A stretch of DNA of 64,000 nt from Diplolepis rosae (taxonomy: Eukaryota > Arthropoda > Insecta > Hymenoptera > Diplolepididae), in assembly GCA_030998225.1 (NCBI GenBank), contig JAPYXD010000714.1, forward strand, positions 1,488,001-1,552,000. The letters are read 5' to 3'. Each line of letters begins with the position of its first letter. The stretch's first letter is position 1. The notes beneath the pieces were generated by a model, which was not told where the DNA came from, ran no database searches, and saw only the letters and a program-made list of their open reading frames with translations. Below are positions 46,592 through 57,957 of this stretch, one piece after another. The position numbers and the translations under genes are program-made.

Positions 46592-47079
46592 GTTTTGTTT
46601 GGTGATTCCAGTAACGTTATATCATTTTTCAAAAGGGATCCATTTGTCTCTTTGTGATCTACTCTTCCTGTCTCTCCTTGTCGTCGATTACCTCTTTTTG
46701 TACAATTTACTTCTTCTTAGTTGTCTTCTGAGACGGAAAAGATTGGTTGACGAGGTAAGTATAAGATTTCATACATATGCTGGATCAGATTGGCCGGGCT
46801 TAAGCCAACGAAAATTAGCACTAAGCTTTTTAGTCGTCGTGTCTGTTTTGCTGGCTAGAAACCACGAACAATATTATTTTGGTGGGCTTGTAATATTCTC
46901 AAAACCCCCGCAGGGCTTTGGAGGGATTCTATAGAGAATCTAATAATGCGTTACACCTTCTCCAGTTCGCAGCAATACACATGAACTTCGAGCATTTTCA
47001 AAGTTATAGAGCTATCTCTGCTTGTGACGCTCTAAATAAATATTAAATGATAACAATTTTCAACAGTTTTTCAAGTTAT
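46592..47079. other. No gene seen
   Basis: Contains the read-through of the frame from the previous exon, with a run of Leu-rich codons from pyrimidine-rich DNA. No other signal. Confidence 0.35.
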
Positions 47080-47133
47080 AAGTTGACTTTAAGGTACAGA
47101 AATAATGAAAGACAAAGTTATATACTTTTAGAA

Positions 47134-47162
47134 GTTTTGACTCTGATCCAAGTCCTCATCAG
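47134..47162 (-). ncRNA. Hammerhead-like motif (copy 5)
   Basis: CTGATGAG with stem GACTT/GAGTC, where one pair has become G-U. The G of GAAAC is lost. Confidence 0.3.
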
Positions 47163-47334
47163 TGAACATATTTGAACATATTTGGAAAGACTTTGGAAAA
47201 TGAATGGGAGGAAGGGAGTATTTTTTATTTTGTTAGAATTTTTGTCCTTGTTTTTATTTCATTGAATTTAGTTTTTAAGAACAATTTTTACAGTTTTACA
47301 GTTTTTACATGTGCAATAGATTTATATTGGTTTT

Positions 47335-48000
47335 TTACATTGGTTATCGGTCACAAGTGCAAATTTTTTGGATTTTGTTAGAAAACATTTTCTTGCACAG
47401 TTTTTAATATTTTTTGTAAATTTAATTTTAGACCAATTTCTTATAGTATAACACATGTACAATTCGTTTATATCGGTTTTTACCACAATTTTTATCCGTC
47501 ACACGTTCTATATTTTTTAAGTTCCTCCCCTTAGTATTTTTTACTCAAAAAATCTTTGCTAAGTTTTATTTTCTTGTAAATTTGGTTATTTAGACCAATT
47601 TTATATTTCCACATGTTCAATTCATCTAGACCGTTTTTACCACAATGTTTACCCGTCACACGCGTAAACTTTAAGTTTCTTCACTTCGTATTTTTAGAGA
47701 AAAATTTTTTTTTGGTTACAGTTTTCACTTTTTTTGCAAATTTAGTTATTTAGATTAATTTTACACTTTCACATTTATAATTCATTTATATCATTTTTCC
47801 ACAATGTTTATCCGTCACACGTGCAATTCTTTTAATGTTCTCCCCCTAGTATTTTTACCGAAATTTTTTTTGGTTTGTTATAGTTTCATTTTTTTGCAAA
47901 TTTAGTTATTTAGACCAATTTTATATTTTACACTCGCTATTCTTTATAACATTTTTTATTACAATGTTCATCGGTCACACGTGCAATTTTTTTTTAAGTT
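47335..48000 (-). repeat. Tandem array, ~157-base period, five units
   Basis: The word CCGTCACACG or a one-base variant (plus strand) starts at about 47346, 47496, 47653, 47812 and 47972: steps of 150, 157, 159 and 160. Between them TTTACCACAATGTTT and TTAGTTATTTAGACCAATTT recur in order. Confidence 0.85.
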
Positions 48001-48034
48001 TCTTCCTTTGTATTTTTTATAGAAATAAATTCTC

Positions 48035-48064
48035 ACTGGTGAGGACTCCAATCTGAGTTGAAAC
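48035..48064 (+). ncRNA. Hammerhead-like motif (copy 6)
   Basis: CTGGTGAG, stem GACTC/GAGTT (one G-U pair), GAAAC. The core has one substitution. Confidence 0.3.
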
Positions 48065-48654
48065 GTTTGAAAATATGATACTTTGAGTTACATTTTTTCA
48101 TGGACCCTAAAGCCAACTAAGAACATCAACAATATTTGAATATTAATACTAAGGGTCGATACAAGTCCTGTTCCACTATTATTTTAAATATTATGAAAAT
48201 TATGAAAAAAATCGTTTTATTAGCCAACCAAATTGTTGATATAGAACTAACAAAAATTTTTTTTTTGTCCCAACAAATTTTTAGTCTTCCCAACAAACTT
48301 ACTTGTTACTTACCAAATTGATACGAACTAGGAAATTATATTAGCGCTTGTGAAAAATTCATGGCCAGGTCAAGTATTGTAGGTAACCCGAAGTCTGCCA
48401 GTGACGGATTAAAATTTTGAAGGCCCCCGAGGAAATTCATACCTAATAACTATCGTGTAGAATACAATTTTTTCCGATGAAAAATTAAATAAATTATTTA
48501 AATACTGAATTGAAATGCCTGAAAGTTTTTGATAATCTAACTTTTATAATTTGAACTATCATAAAGAAATAACTTATGTCCAAATAAATCGTACATTAAT
48601 TTTAAACATTTTATAAGGAAAATGTAATTTTTTTTTATTGAAACTAGGACATCA

Positions 48655-49095
48655 ATTTGCATAAACAAGCCGCAAAGCATTCTATATATTACATACGCGA
48701 ATATTTCTCGCGGAATATAATCTCTGAGAATTTTGAATTTCGCGCCCTGTATCGTTTATCAAATGATGGATTCTCTAAACACGTTCCTCAACGCTACATA
48801 AAATTTATACACGCGAGTTTACTTTCGGAAATAAATACGACTTTTATTAACAGTTAACGTATCTTATGTGAGATTGCTCAACGTTAGTTCGATGCGAATA
48901 TTAATTCGCATTAACAAGCCGCGAAGCGTTCACTATATTACATACGCTAATACTTCTCGCTGATTTAAAGCAATTGAGAATTATTTTGATTCAACGCCGG
49001 TTTAAAATTATGAATACATTCTTTACTTAATTAACGCTACATAATAACGTACATACGCGAGTGGTACCTTTAAAAGAAATGCGATTTTTATACGT
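48655..49095 (+). repeat. Two diverged direct repeats, ~245-base spacing
   Basis: ATAAACAAGCCGCAAAGCAT...TTACATACGCGAATA...CTCAACGCTACATAA at 48655-48855 is echoed by ATTAACAAGCCGCGAAGCGT...TTACATACGCTAATA...TTAACGCTACATAA at 48905-49090. Order is conserved. AT-rich interior, no coding motif. Confidence 0.7.
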
Positions 49096-49912
49096 ATTCT
49101 TACCATCTTAAATATGATATTTTTGTTTTAATCCGAACATAAAATTTTTATAAATATAAAATTTTTATGAATATAAGATTTTTATAAATATAAAATAATG
49201 CATTTTTAAATAAACTAACTGAATAAGACATAGCCCTTTTCATTGTTTTGCAACTCTCTTTCTAAGAATATGTTTTTTAATCATCACATTTTATTTTATT
49301 CCAAAATTACTTCCTCCGAGGGTCTCTCTCAACATGTGGTCTGAAACCCTTCTTTCTCTCTCTCCGCTCTCCGAACACTTAAGCGTACTCGGGTCCCGAG
49401 TTTCCAGGACATAGACCGTGTATGGGGTTTGTTTATGCGTTTGTAACTTGACCCTCCACAACAAATTTTCACTGTATATATTAAAATTTTATGCTAGTTT
49501 TCAAACGGTACTGCTCTCTTCTCAAATCAGTTTCCTTTTTGACACCAAACAGAGTGTGTGGCTACTTCTATCTGCCGCCTCTGTGTCTTAAAGGAAAATA
49601 GAAGATTAAAAATTGAAATAAAAACTATCAATTTTTGATTTTGCCCTTCAACGAAAAATCTGTTTCCTTCCGGGTTCGTGTTTTGTGATTTTGTGAAGTG
49701 CTTACTTCTTGTGGGTGTTGTGAGCCCCCTTGTGGATGGTGATGTTTTTTCTGCAGGATCTGTGCTTATTTTGTAGGAGATATCAGTGTCCATGGGTGGT
49801 TCTCGTGTGTACCTTTGAGGAGGGGCAGTTTGCGGATTCACTCTTCGCGGATCTGCAAGATAGGAGTTCTCACACTTTTTTAAGGCTGTGTTTTGGAGCG
49901 GTCTCGTTCCTA
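49096..49912. other. Unassigned; contains the end of a 178-codon frame
   Basis: A minus-strand frame (49527-50063) encodes a Thr/Pro/Arg-rich segment (YTREPPMDTDISYKISTDPA) with no domain I know. It crosses into the element at 49913, so at least its start is artefactual. 49330-49440 is pyrimidine-rich and GC-richer. Confidence 0.35.
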
Positions 49913-50964
49913 CACAGAGAGAAATTTTAGGTTTCACTGACCAAAGTTTTTTTGTTAAAATCGTCTTTACAAAAATTTTAAAGTTCTCATGACAATCATG
50001 GTAGTGGCTGCCATACATTGGAAAAGTGTTTACTCGAACTGCAAGGAACGTTACTGAGACCACGATTCTGGTACTTGAAATACCATAGCGCTGCGGTTAT
50101 AGGAACCAAAGTCCATCGTAAAGCCGCGCATAGAGTTTAGTTAAAATGACTAAGTCTACGGACAGTAAATACCCAGCCAAAATTATTTTTGAGGTTATAG
50201 GTATGGTTCTCTTAGTTATCAAAATACAAATTCAATTTGATTAGAAAAAATAAAGTTTCACCGAAAAGATCTAAGAAAAATAATCCGGTATAATGATATT
50301 TATGATAACTTTCGTCGATTAAGTTAAAAAATTCTCACTTTTTTCATCACCATAAACTTTTTTTGACTGACTATAGTTTTGACAAAATACGACGAGACAG
50401 CAAAATTGGAACGCATTGCATTGTCCCCGAACAAAATCGTTTATCATTTAGAAAGAATTGTCAAACTATATTTATAATAGAATTATTTACCTGATAATGC
50501 TTGGCACGGAGAAATATAGTCCAGGAATCGAGAACGAGAATTGGCAGGATTCAACTTAGGCTGCATATCTTTTTGGAAGTAACTACTCATCTCCAGTGCA
50601 GTGCAAGTTAAATTGTGTGACTATTACAAGATTTAATAGTTGTCACGACAGGCTTACCTCGTTGTAAAAAATGAAAGTTATACTTGATTTGTCTAGCGCA
50701 ACAGCGAACGCTGCGGTTGTAGTAACCAAAGGAGCTTGGCAGTACACATAAAGAAAATGTACGTGTACTAACAGTTGGGGTACGTATAAAGCTCATTCCA
50801 ATCATCAACTTTGGTCACAACAACCGAATACACAAAAAAGTCCAAATTACTGTCATGATAACTATAAAAGTAGTAGCTTCTCTCAACTTTTTTGGTCAAG
50901 GTAACTACTGTACAAAAAATTTATGTGCTATGTGCACAGGAACCAAAGCCGATTTCTCTCAGTG
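49913..50964. mobile_element. 1.05-kb element with CACAGAGAGAAAT ends, TA flanks
   Basis: Left CACAGAGAGAAATTTTAGG and right (complement of GATTTCTCTCAGTG) are inverted, with TA at 49911-49912 and 50965-50966. AGCG(C/A)(T/A)(G/C)CGGTTRTAG and GGAACCAAAG words recur inside in both orientations. No coding content. Confidence 0.65.
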
Positions 50965-51359
50965 TAGATGCCTTGGAGCTTACCATCTTCCTTTCTCACA
51001 TAAGTTTTGCATGTTTATAAAATATCATTAAAAAATACCAAAAAAACAAAAACAAAAAAATCTAATGTTAGTGCTAATAACTTTTCTTGCACGTTTACAG
51101 CTTAGACACTAAGTACATTAAATTTGGCACTGAAGAGGGCCCCCATTTGTGGCCGAAGCGTTTGCCTTTTTCACCCCTACAATATATTTTCTGCCCCTTT
51201 AAAAATTTTTTGATATGTTTCCTTGAACATTGTTCTTTAATGAAAAATTATGACCCAATGCCAATATAAATAAACTACATTGAATTTATTTTTGGGTCAA
51301 GATAAAAACTGAAGACATTAATACAAACATGTCTCGAAATTATTAAAATATTAAGTTTA
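50965..51359. other. No gene seen
   Basis: AT-rich sequence without coding or repeat signal that I can support. Confidence 0.35.
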
Positions 51360-51520
51360 AACAATTTTTTCTGTGAAAAAAGAAACGCTTCCACTCCGCT
51401 GGGTATCTAGGTTGATGAGGTCGATATGGTAGAGTTCAGTTATCATGGCGAGTGATAAACTCTTCTAATTGGCGACATAATCGACTGAAATGATTTAGAA
51501 AGGTTTTGTAAATATTAAGT
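51360..51520 (-). repeat. Degenerate SINE fragment
   Basis: GAAACGCTTCCACTCCGCTGGGTAT and GGCGACATAATCGACTGAAATGA match, in order, the SINE at 2390-2745 in inverted sense, with the tRNA-like part mostly lost. Confidence 0.55.
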
Positions 51521-51751
51521 GTTCAATAATTTAGTAAAGTATTTGCACTGAAATTTATTCGGGTCCCAATGTAACTATTAAATATAATTTTTTTATTTAC
51601 AATTCAAAATAAATAAAAATTAATCTCTTTTGAATGTATTTGAAGATTAATATTTTAAGTAAAAGGAATGGTGTAAAACAATAACTTATTAGGATGTTAG
51701 GTGGTAGGAAACGAATGGAAAACAGTATATTTATATATTTATGGTGACGTA

Positions 51752-52239
51752 CGAGACCTGTTCGGAAAGTATCGGGCCTACCTTTATATCTCCGCGCCAT
51801 AGTGTTCGAGCGACCTATGCGGGGCATGAACGCCAACAGTAGAGCCTCACGAACCTATCGGTTGCTTGCTGACATCTGCCGGATGTATAGTTCATGCGCA
51901 GCGTGTCTTTGTTTACAAAGCTATTTTTGAGTTCGGTGGATTTTGTGATTGTTAAAAATGACTGTAAAACAAGATCAACGAATTTTCATCAAATTTTGTT
52001 TTCAACTCGGAAAAACGAGTTCGGAAACTATTCAGATGATGCAGAAGGCTTTTGGGAATGAGTGTATGAGCAAAACGCGAATAAAAGAGTGGTATGATTG
52101 TTTCAAAGGAACATCGCTGGAACCGTGTTATTCAATCAAGTGGGGATTACTTTGAAGGATGCTACCCGCCCGATGATGAAGAATATAACGCCAGGGCGGA
52201 GATATAAAGGTAGGCCCGATACTTTCCGGGCAGACCTCG
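51752..52239 (+). mobile_element. 488-bp deleted mariner with intact ends
   Basis: Terminal inverted repeats of about 45 bases (CGAGACCTGTTCGGAAAGTA and, after the complement, CGAGGTCTGCCCGGAAAGTA) share GGGCCTACCTTTATATCTCC. TA flanks both ends (51750-51751, 52240-52241). Confidence 0.85.
51958..52155 (+). pseudogene. mariner transposase N-terminal HTH remnant
   Basis: MTVKQDQRIFIKFCFQLGKT begins a paired-type HTH (SSETIQMMQKAFGNECMSKT, RIKEWYDCFKG) typical of mariner transposase residues 1-60. The frame then meets the deletion and stops at 52153-52155, just before the right terminal repeat. The catalytic domain is gone. Confidence 0.8.
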
Positions 52240-52241
52240 TA

Positions 52242-53817
52242 TGATCCGTGTGACTAAGGATTTTCGTTTTCTTGAACTCTTGAGTAAACCGTAACATACT
52301 CGAGATCAAAAGCTCGCCAATAAAGCGTAAAGTTCCATATAAAATAATTGAGATAATATTCAAATATACATTAAACTTTCATTGAGATTTAGTTTAAACT
52401 TTACAATAGTATAATGTAATAAATGACATTTTTTCGAAAAGATTCACAAACATTTATCATTCTTTGACTTATTTTAAATGAAAGATTAATAATGTGCAGT
52501 TGAAAAATTAAAATCTTTTTTCAGAATAAATTTTATTCAACTTTAGGTGAAAGATTCGATTATTTTAGGTTACTTTATGACAAAATGTTAGCAACCATTA
52601 CACTACCCATGTCAATTATTCGATTACTAAATTTTAACTCTACGCTTTGAAAGTTTACTTAACTGCTTAAGTATTATTTAGAGTTTGTTTTTTAATAAAG
52701 GCGTAAACTTATTTTATGAATATCACCGGGCACGTACACTACTTGAAAATGTAGTATCAAGTCTTCATTATCAGGGACACATTACTGAATCGCCATACTA
52801 AGCAATTGTATGATAGATTTCACGAAGATTATAGTACATAGAATATTCTACATTACAAATAAACTATTTTCTAAAATCCTAGCTTTCCAATATAAGGTTT
52901 TAAATTTCTCAATGAAAGTTGAACTTTTTCAATTATTATTCTTATTTATCTTTAATTATTATTATCTCTTGCCTTGTTGAAGATAAATTGTTCTCCTTTG
53001 TTTTTTTTTTCATATCTTTGAGGCTGCCCATTGCAGATAGTCAAAATAAGCCCTTAACTATAAATTAGACTTAAGCAAAATAATAAATAAAATGTAAAGT
53101 ATGTAATTCAAAATTTATGGATTTCTTTAAAAAGCATGAGAAAAAACTAAAAGAAGAATATGTTTCTTTCTTTTTTCGACAGACTTCATCTCTGCTAGGT
53201 GACCTATCAAGTTTAGCATCAAAAGGCGTATAAGATACACTATCCCCGGGGTATAAGAGTAAAAATTTAACTTGAACGCAATTCCAAACGATTACCGAGC
53301 TCCGCTCTATAATACACCCCTTACCCATCCCTTGATTGGCTTACATTGTCGATGCTTAAAGGCTTCATGCACCAGTGACCGACCAGGGGATATCATTGCG
53401 TTCTGATAGGGGTAACCTTTCATGCCTTCCGGCAGCGCTGTCTGACAAGACTTTGATTTTCAATTGATCTCAAATACACGGCCTTAATCACATTTCAGAT
53501 ATGCAATCCAAATTTTCCTATGTTCATAGAATTTCCTGATTTCCTAAATAAATTTTTTTAAACAGAGAAGTTTGAAAGAAATTTCCATTTGTTGTTAATG
53601 TACGTATGTGAATGAATTTATTCCCATTCCATAGCTTCAATCTATGATGAAGGTTGTATTGTATAAGTTAGAATATTAGTAAAAAAATAATTTTTAATTG
53701 CTTTACTCAGGGTCTTAGGACTACAAAATAGCGGATGTACGGTGATCTGATTGGCACATATGATACAGGTGTGATAAAAACTAGTGTATGATACAAGGAC
53801 CCTAAGTAGCAGTATAT
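52242..53817. other. No gene seen
   Basis: AT-rich. 53330-53460 is slightly GC-richer (CCTTCCGGCAGCGCTGTCTG) without an open frame. ORFs at 53071-53328 and 53642-53892 lack motifs. Confidence 0.35.
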
Positions 53818-54590
53818 AGTGCAAAAAGGGGAAAAAAATTTATTTTGCGAGTGTGAAGTTTGATGCTTGTGCAAAGCGAGGGTAACAACCACGTGAGTAA
53901 AATTAATGTTTTCCGGAAGGACCGTTCACTGGGAGAATCAATGATTTTCCATAATTATAATCGATTCAGATACAGTGACTCGTGGAAAGATTTTACAGAA
54001 TCATATGGGGAATCAGCTGGATTCAGTGAAATCTTAGAGATTGATTCTGAAAGTTTGAAAGCCGCATTCATCTGTAAGATTCAGAAGAATGATCCGGGAA
54101 TCATTCAGAATCGCCAAGAATCACTCAGAATCGCTACGATTCCGTGCACGCTCGAGCGAGCCAGCTCGAGTTAGCTTGAGATCACTTGAGATCAACGCGT
54201 TAAAACTTGTCTAATGCGCAGGCTACACATACTTGGAGCCGTAAAGCTGTATTGGTTCTCAGCTGACATCGCCGGTGTAGACTGTAATATTTTTGTTTGG
54301 TCTAGAATTGAGAAAATCAATCACAGATCAACAAAGAATCAGCTCGACTCAGACGGAATCAACAGGAATCAATCGTAATGATCCAGCTCAATGCGCGGAA
54401 CTGTCGAAATGATCCCTGTGCTTCTTCTGAGGTTGAATTCGATTCTTTTCTTTTCTAATTGTCAGAATCAAACCAAATCGTGTGCAACGCGGGAAAAACA
54501 TTTATTTTACTTGTGTGGTTGTTACCCTCGCTTTGCTCGGGCATCAAACTTCACACTCGCAAAATAAATTTTTTTTCCCTAGTTGCACAA
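53818..54590. mobile_element. Inverted-repeat element with a GAATC-rich interior
   Basis: About 105 bases at each end (53818-53925 and 54480-54590) are inverted, including TTATTTTGCGAGTGTGAAGT and GCGAGGGTAACAACCAC. The interior repeats GAATC/GATTC and GATCA words dozens of times, for example CAGAATCGCCAAGAATCAC. The ORF at 53860-54174 is a product of that repetition. Confidence 0.75.
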
Positions 54591-55548
54591 TGTACTATTG
54601 TTTGCCCCACACAGGGAAATAAAATCCACTTTATGACCCGCTAGTATGAAAATAACTATTAAAAAATATAAATGAAAAAGGTCTAGTTTTCTCCTTAAGA
54701 TACATTTTTTTCCTTTAATCTATATCCAAGTTTTATAACATTTTATACTTTTAATTTATCAGGAATTGAGTCAAGTAGCCATGGGGAGAGCATAAGTGCG
54801 GATGAAAGAAACACGGAGAGGCATAAGAGTGACTTTATCTAAAAGATCGTCTATTGTCTATTGTTTAGATAGACACTCTTACACGGAAAAAAATAACTAC
54901 CAGCATTTGATATAACTCTTTTATCTATTTCATTTAATTTCAATCTAATCATGCATTTAGATGGTGCTTTAAAAGTCATGCAATATGTTGGTATATCAAA
55001 TTGTTGTGTTTTTTAAATGGAAAGTGGAACCAGTAATTTTGAGTGGTCTAATAGATCTAGTGTTAAATATATGGCGTGTTCCATGGCAAATCGAACAGGT
55101 TCAGGACTCCATGTTTCCGATTTACTTGAAATTTTAAGGATTGATAGATTAACATAAATAATGAAGAAACCCAAAATTTTAGATTTTTTCATCCATTATT
55201 TAAAAAGTTATGGGATAAACAAAAAAAAAATATATGTTTTTGTTCTTTTTCAATTAATTAAAAACTGGAACTAAGAAAAATTCTGAAAAAAATTACACAA
55301 ACGTATCATTAAATGGCCTATGTAGTAGCATTTTTCTGAAAAAACTTTACTCCAAATTTAATAACAAAAAAAAATTTCTTTTTTAAACAAATTTCTTTTT
55401 TGAAAAAACGCCAGTTTTAAAAAATCTGAAAAAATTCATAGTGATAGCCCCAAGTATTACGCAAATTCTTGGTATATAATTAAGATATGCTCTCGAAAAT
55501 TGCGCGAAATATGAATTTTTTTGTAGAGTGATGTGCGTGGAATCACTA
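54591..55548. other. No gene seen
   Basis: AT-rich. A near-palindromic pair of words around AGTGTCTATC/AGATAGACACTC lies near 54845-54880. No coding signal. Confidence 0.35.
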
Positions 55549-56160
55549 CACTGAGAAAACTGGAGTGTCAACCTAAACATTTGGAGGGTGAAGCAGACTA
55601 TATTTGAGGTTAAACTATAGGACAGCCTTCTAGATAGTGTAACTTATTACCTGTGAATTGTGAAAATAAGATGGTCAACTTGAATACTTTAGAGGGAAAA
55701 GTTGATCATCGCAGAGAAGAAAAATAGATTATCGAAGAGGGAAAAATATACTATAATCTACCTCTATGGCTAACCTCAAAACTATTACCTTTAAGCTTTC
55801 ACAATTATTATATTATTATACCAAGTGAAATAGGTACTCACCAATTAGTTGGCAAAAATAACCCTCGTGACACTTTAACACGTAAAGGACGCGAAACCGG
55901 CAATGAGGTTAGAGTCCACGCTGGTGATATTCGAGGAAAAATAGGCGAACCCACGTGACTTCACAATTTTGGCGCGTATTTCACCAACCGACACTCTTTA
56001 TAGTGATTCTGACACTCTGGTAACAGTTAAGCAGAATATCAAATGAGTGTCTCCCTGACCAAAAAGAAAAAATTTCGGAAAGAGAGTTGTACTATCTAGA
56101 AGTTCAAACTGACTATCTACATTTTGACACTCAAAGTTTGACACTCCAGTTTTCTCAGTG
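55549..56160. mobile_element. 612-bp element with CACTGAGAAAACTGGAGTGT ends, TA flanks
   Basis: The first 22 bases (CACTGAGAAAACTGGAGTGT and beyond) are an exact inverted match of the right end. TA flanks 55547-55548 and 56161-56162. The interior has GGGTGAAGCAG and AGAGGG words but no coding capacity. Confidence 0.85.
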
Positions 56161-57957
56161 TATCTTCGATCGATGGCGTCGGGCGCAACTTCCACTAATG
56201 CTGTATTACTATCTACTTTTTCGAGAACGTTATTATCAAAAAGTAATGGGAAGTGATTATTTATTGTTTTATGATCGCTTTATACTCATAACATATGAAT
56301 GCTGTAATAAGTTTTATGATTATATATAAATTATCAAAAAAATAATTTTTTTTATTATCATAAAAATAAATTTGTTCGTAAAAAATCCACGAACAAATTT
56401 TTGACGTCAGAAAGTATGAAGAGTGATTTTTTGAATTGTACGTTGATGAGAATGTGATGAATCGCAAGGACTCTAATTTTTCGTCAATATTATTGTCTTC
56501 GAGGGATTTTTGGAATCGGAAGGTACCTGGAGGCCATGAGAAGGAAGATTTTGCGAGTCATTCACCGAGTTCTGATAATTTCAACAATTAAAAAAGAAAA
56601 CATAAATTCTAGGAGGAACAAATCTTATTATTTTCTATCCTTCTTCTAAAACTTCATCTTTCATAACTCTTATCCTGCATGTGTTGCAAAGGAGAGCATT
56701 TTTTTTAACATCTTTGAATTTATTGAGAAAATGCTCTGGCAGGGTTGCCACAAGTTTCAGTATCCTAATTTCCCTGACTTTTTCCTTATTTTCAAGCTGA
56801 TTTCCCTGACTAAAATCTATTGTAAGAGGACTCATCTCGGTGGAACTATGTTCCTATTAAAGAATATTTGCGTGCTTTTCCCTGTTATTTTTCAACAGAG
56901 AGGATGTTAAATAAGAGAAAGTAAGATAGAAACAACGTATTTTTATTTATTCATTTTTTATCAAAACTTAAAAGGAAACGAACTGGTATGCCATAACTTG
57001 CATGTTGCTGTCGAACGTTAAACATAAAACATGGCATCATAGGAAATTTATAACTTTTTGGTTATATCAATCACAGCGGGGTCAACTTAAAGAGATCAAT
57101 ATTACATATTAGTAGTTTCATTGTTTAAACAATTTTCGCATGTTTGCCCCATCAGTGGAAAAATGTGGAAAAATATTTAATACCTTCCGATCTAATTGAG
57201 TCTCCACTTTTATTAAATATGCACTAGTTACATTGTGACATAACGCATATGATACTTCTTTTTCCAAATTTTTTTACTGAGGGGGCAAACATGCGAAAAT
57301 TGTTTGAACAATTAAACAACTAATATCTATAGTTAATTAACAAAATAAAAATTATAAAAATATTTATCTGAAAACCTAACGTAATAAGCTAAAAAATGAA
57401 ACAAACCCGACCCAGGCGGAAAAGTCGGACTTATGCCGGATCTTACAAACGGCAATGTACCGCGCCAGTTGTAAATAAGGAGCAATGCCAGTACTGATTA
57501 TTAATACCGCGCCGAGCGTTGGCGCGGTACTGATTAGTACTGCCCCAGTATGGAGTCCATGTGTACTATTTTTTTAATAGTACTTCATAAGTTGGAAAGG
57601 TACGTAAACCTGACAGGACCAAAATAAGAAATCATGTAATAGTAAATACCAAAAATTAGGGTTCAATTAGGGCTCAATTAATGCCCCAATGCCAAATTTT
57701 CAGCTCCTTATTTTTTGAAAAATATGCATGGTCCTGCCAGGTTTACCGTAAACCTAGCAGCGCCACTCTGGAAATCATTCAAAAACAACTTTTACGAAAT
57801 TTTACTCTGAACAAAATAATTCGGGCTCAATTAGGGCTCAAAGTATCCACAACTTTCAACCCCGTACGTATCACCCTTTTCAAAGGTTTAAAGGACTCCT
57901 ATAGGCTAGATGTCAAAAAATAAACTTTTTCAATATTTTTTAGTCCTATAATTAAAG
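56161..57957. other. Mostly unassigned; one CxxC-type ORF fragment
   Basis: 56635-56835 (minus, 66 codons) reads ILKLVATLPEHFLNKFKDVK then NALLCNTCRIRV, resembling the start of a zinc-binding protein and the fragment at 32270-32475. I cannot identify the family. 57400-57560 is GC-richer with a repeated CGCGGTACTGATTA-type word (GCGCCGAGCGTTGGCGC palindrome near 57512). Confidence 0.35.

Larger units (their letters stand above)
47080..48140. mobile_element. Penelope-arm pair enclosing a tandem array
   Basis: The left (AAGTTGACTTTAAGGTACAG plus the motif at 47134-47162) and right (motif at 48035-48064 plus GGACCCTAAAGCCAACTAAG) parts are inverted, as in 30945-31930. No coding sequence remains. 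Confidence 0.65.

Noticed and set aside
47335..48000. CRISPR-like array because of regular spacing.
   Set aside because: The whole ~157-base unit is repeated, not short repeats with unique spacers, and the setting is a eukaryotic retroelement.
49527..50063. 178-codon minus-strand ORF, Thr/Pro-rich.
   Set aside because: Its first part lies inside the TA-flanked element at 49913-50964, so it is a chimera of unrelated sequences.
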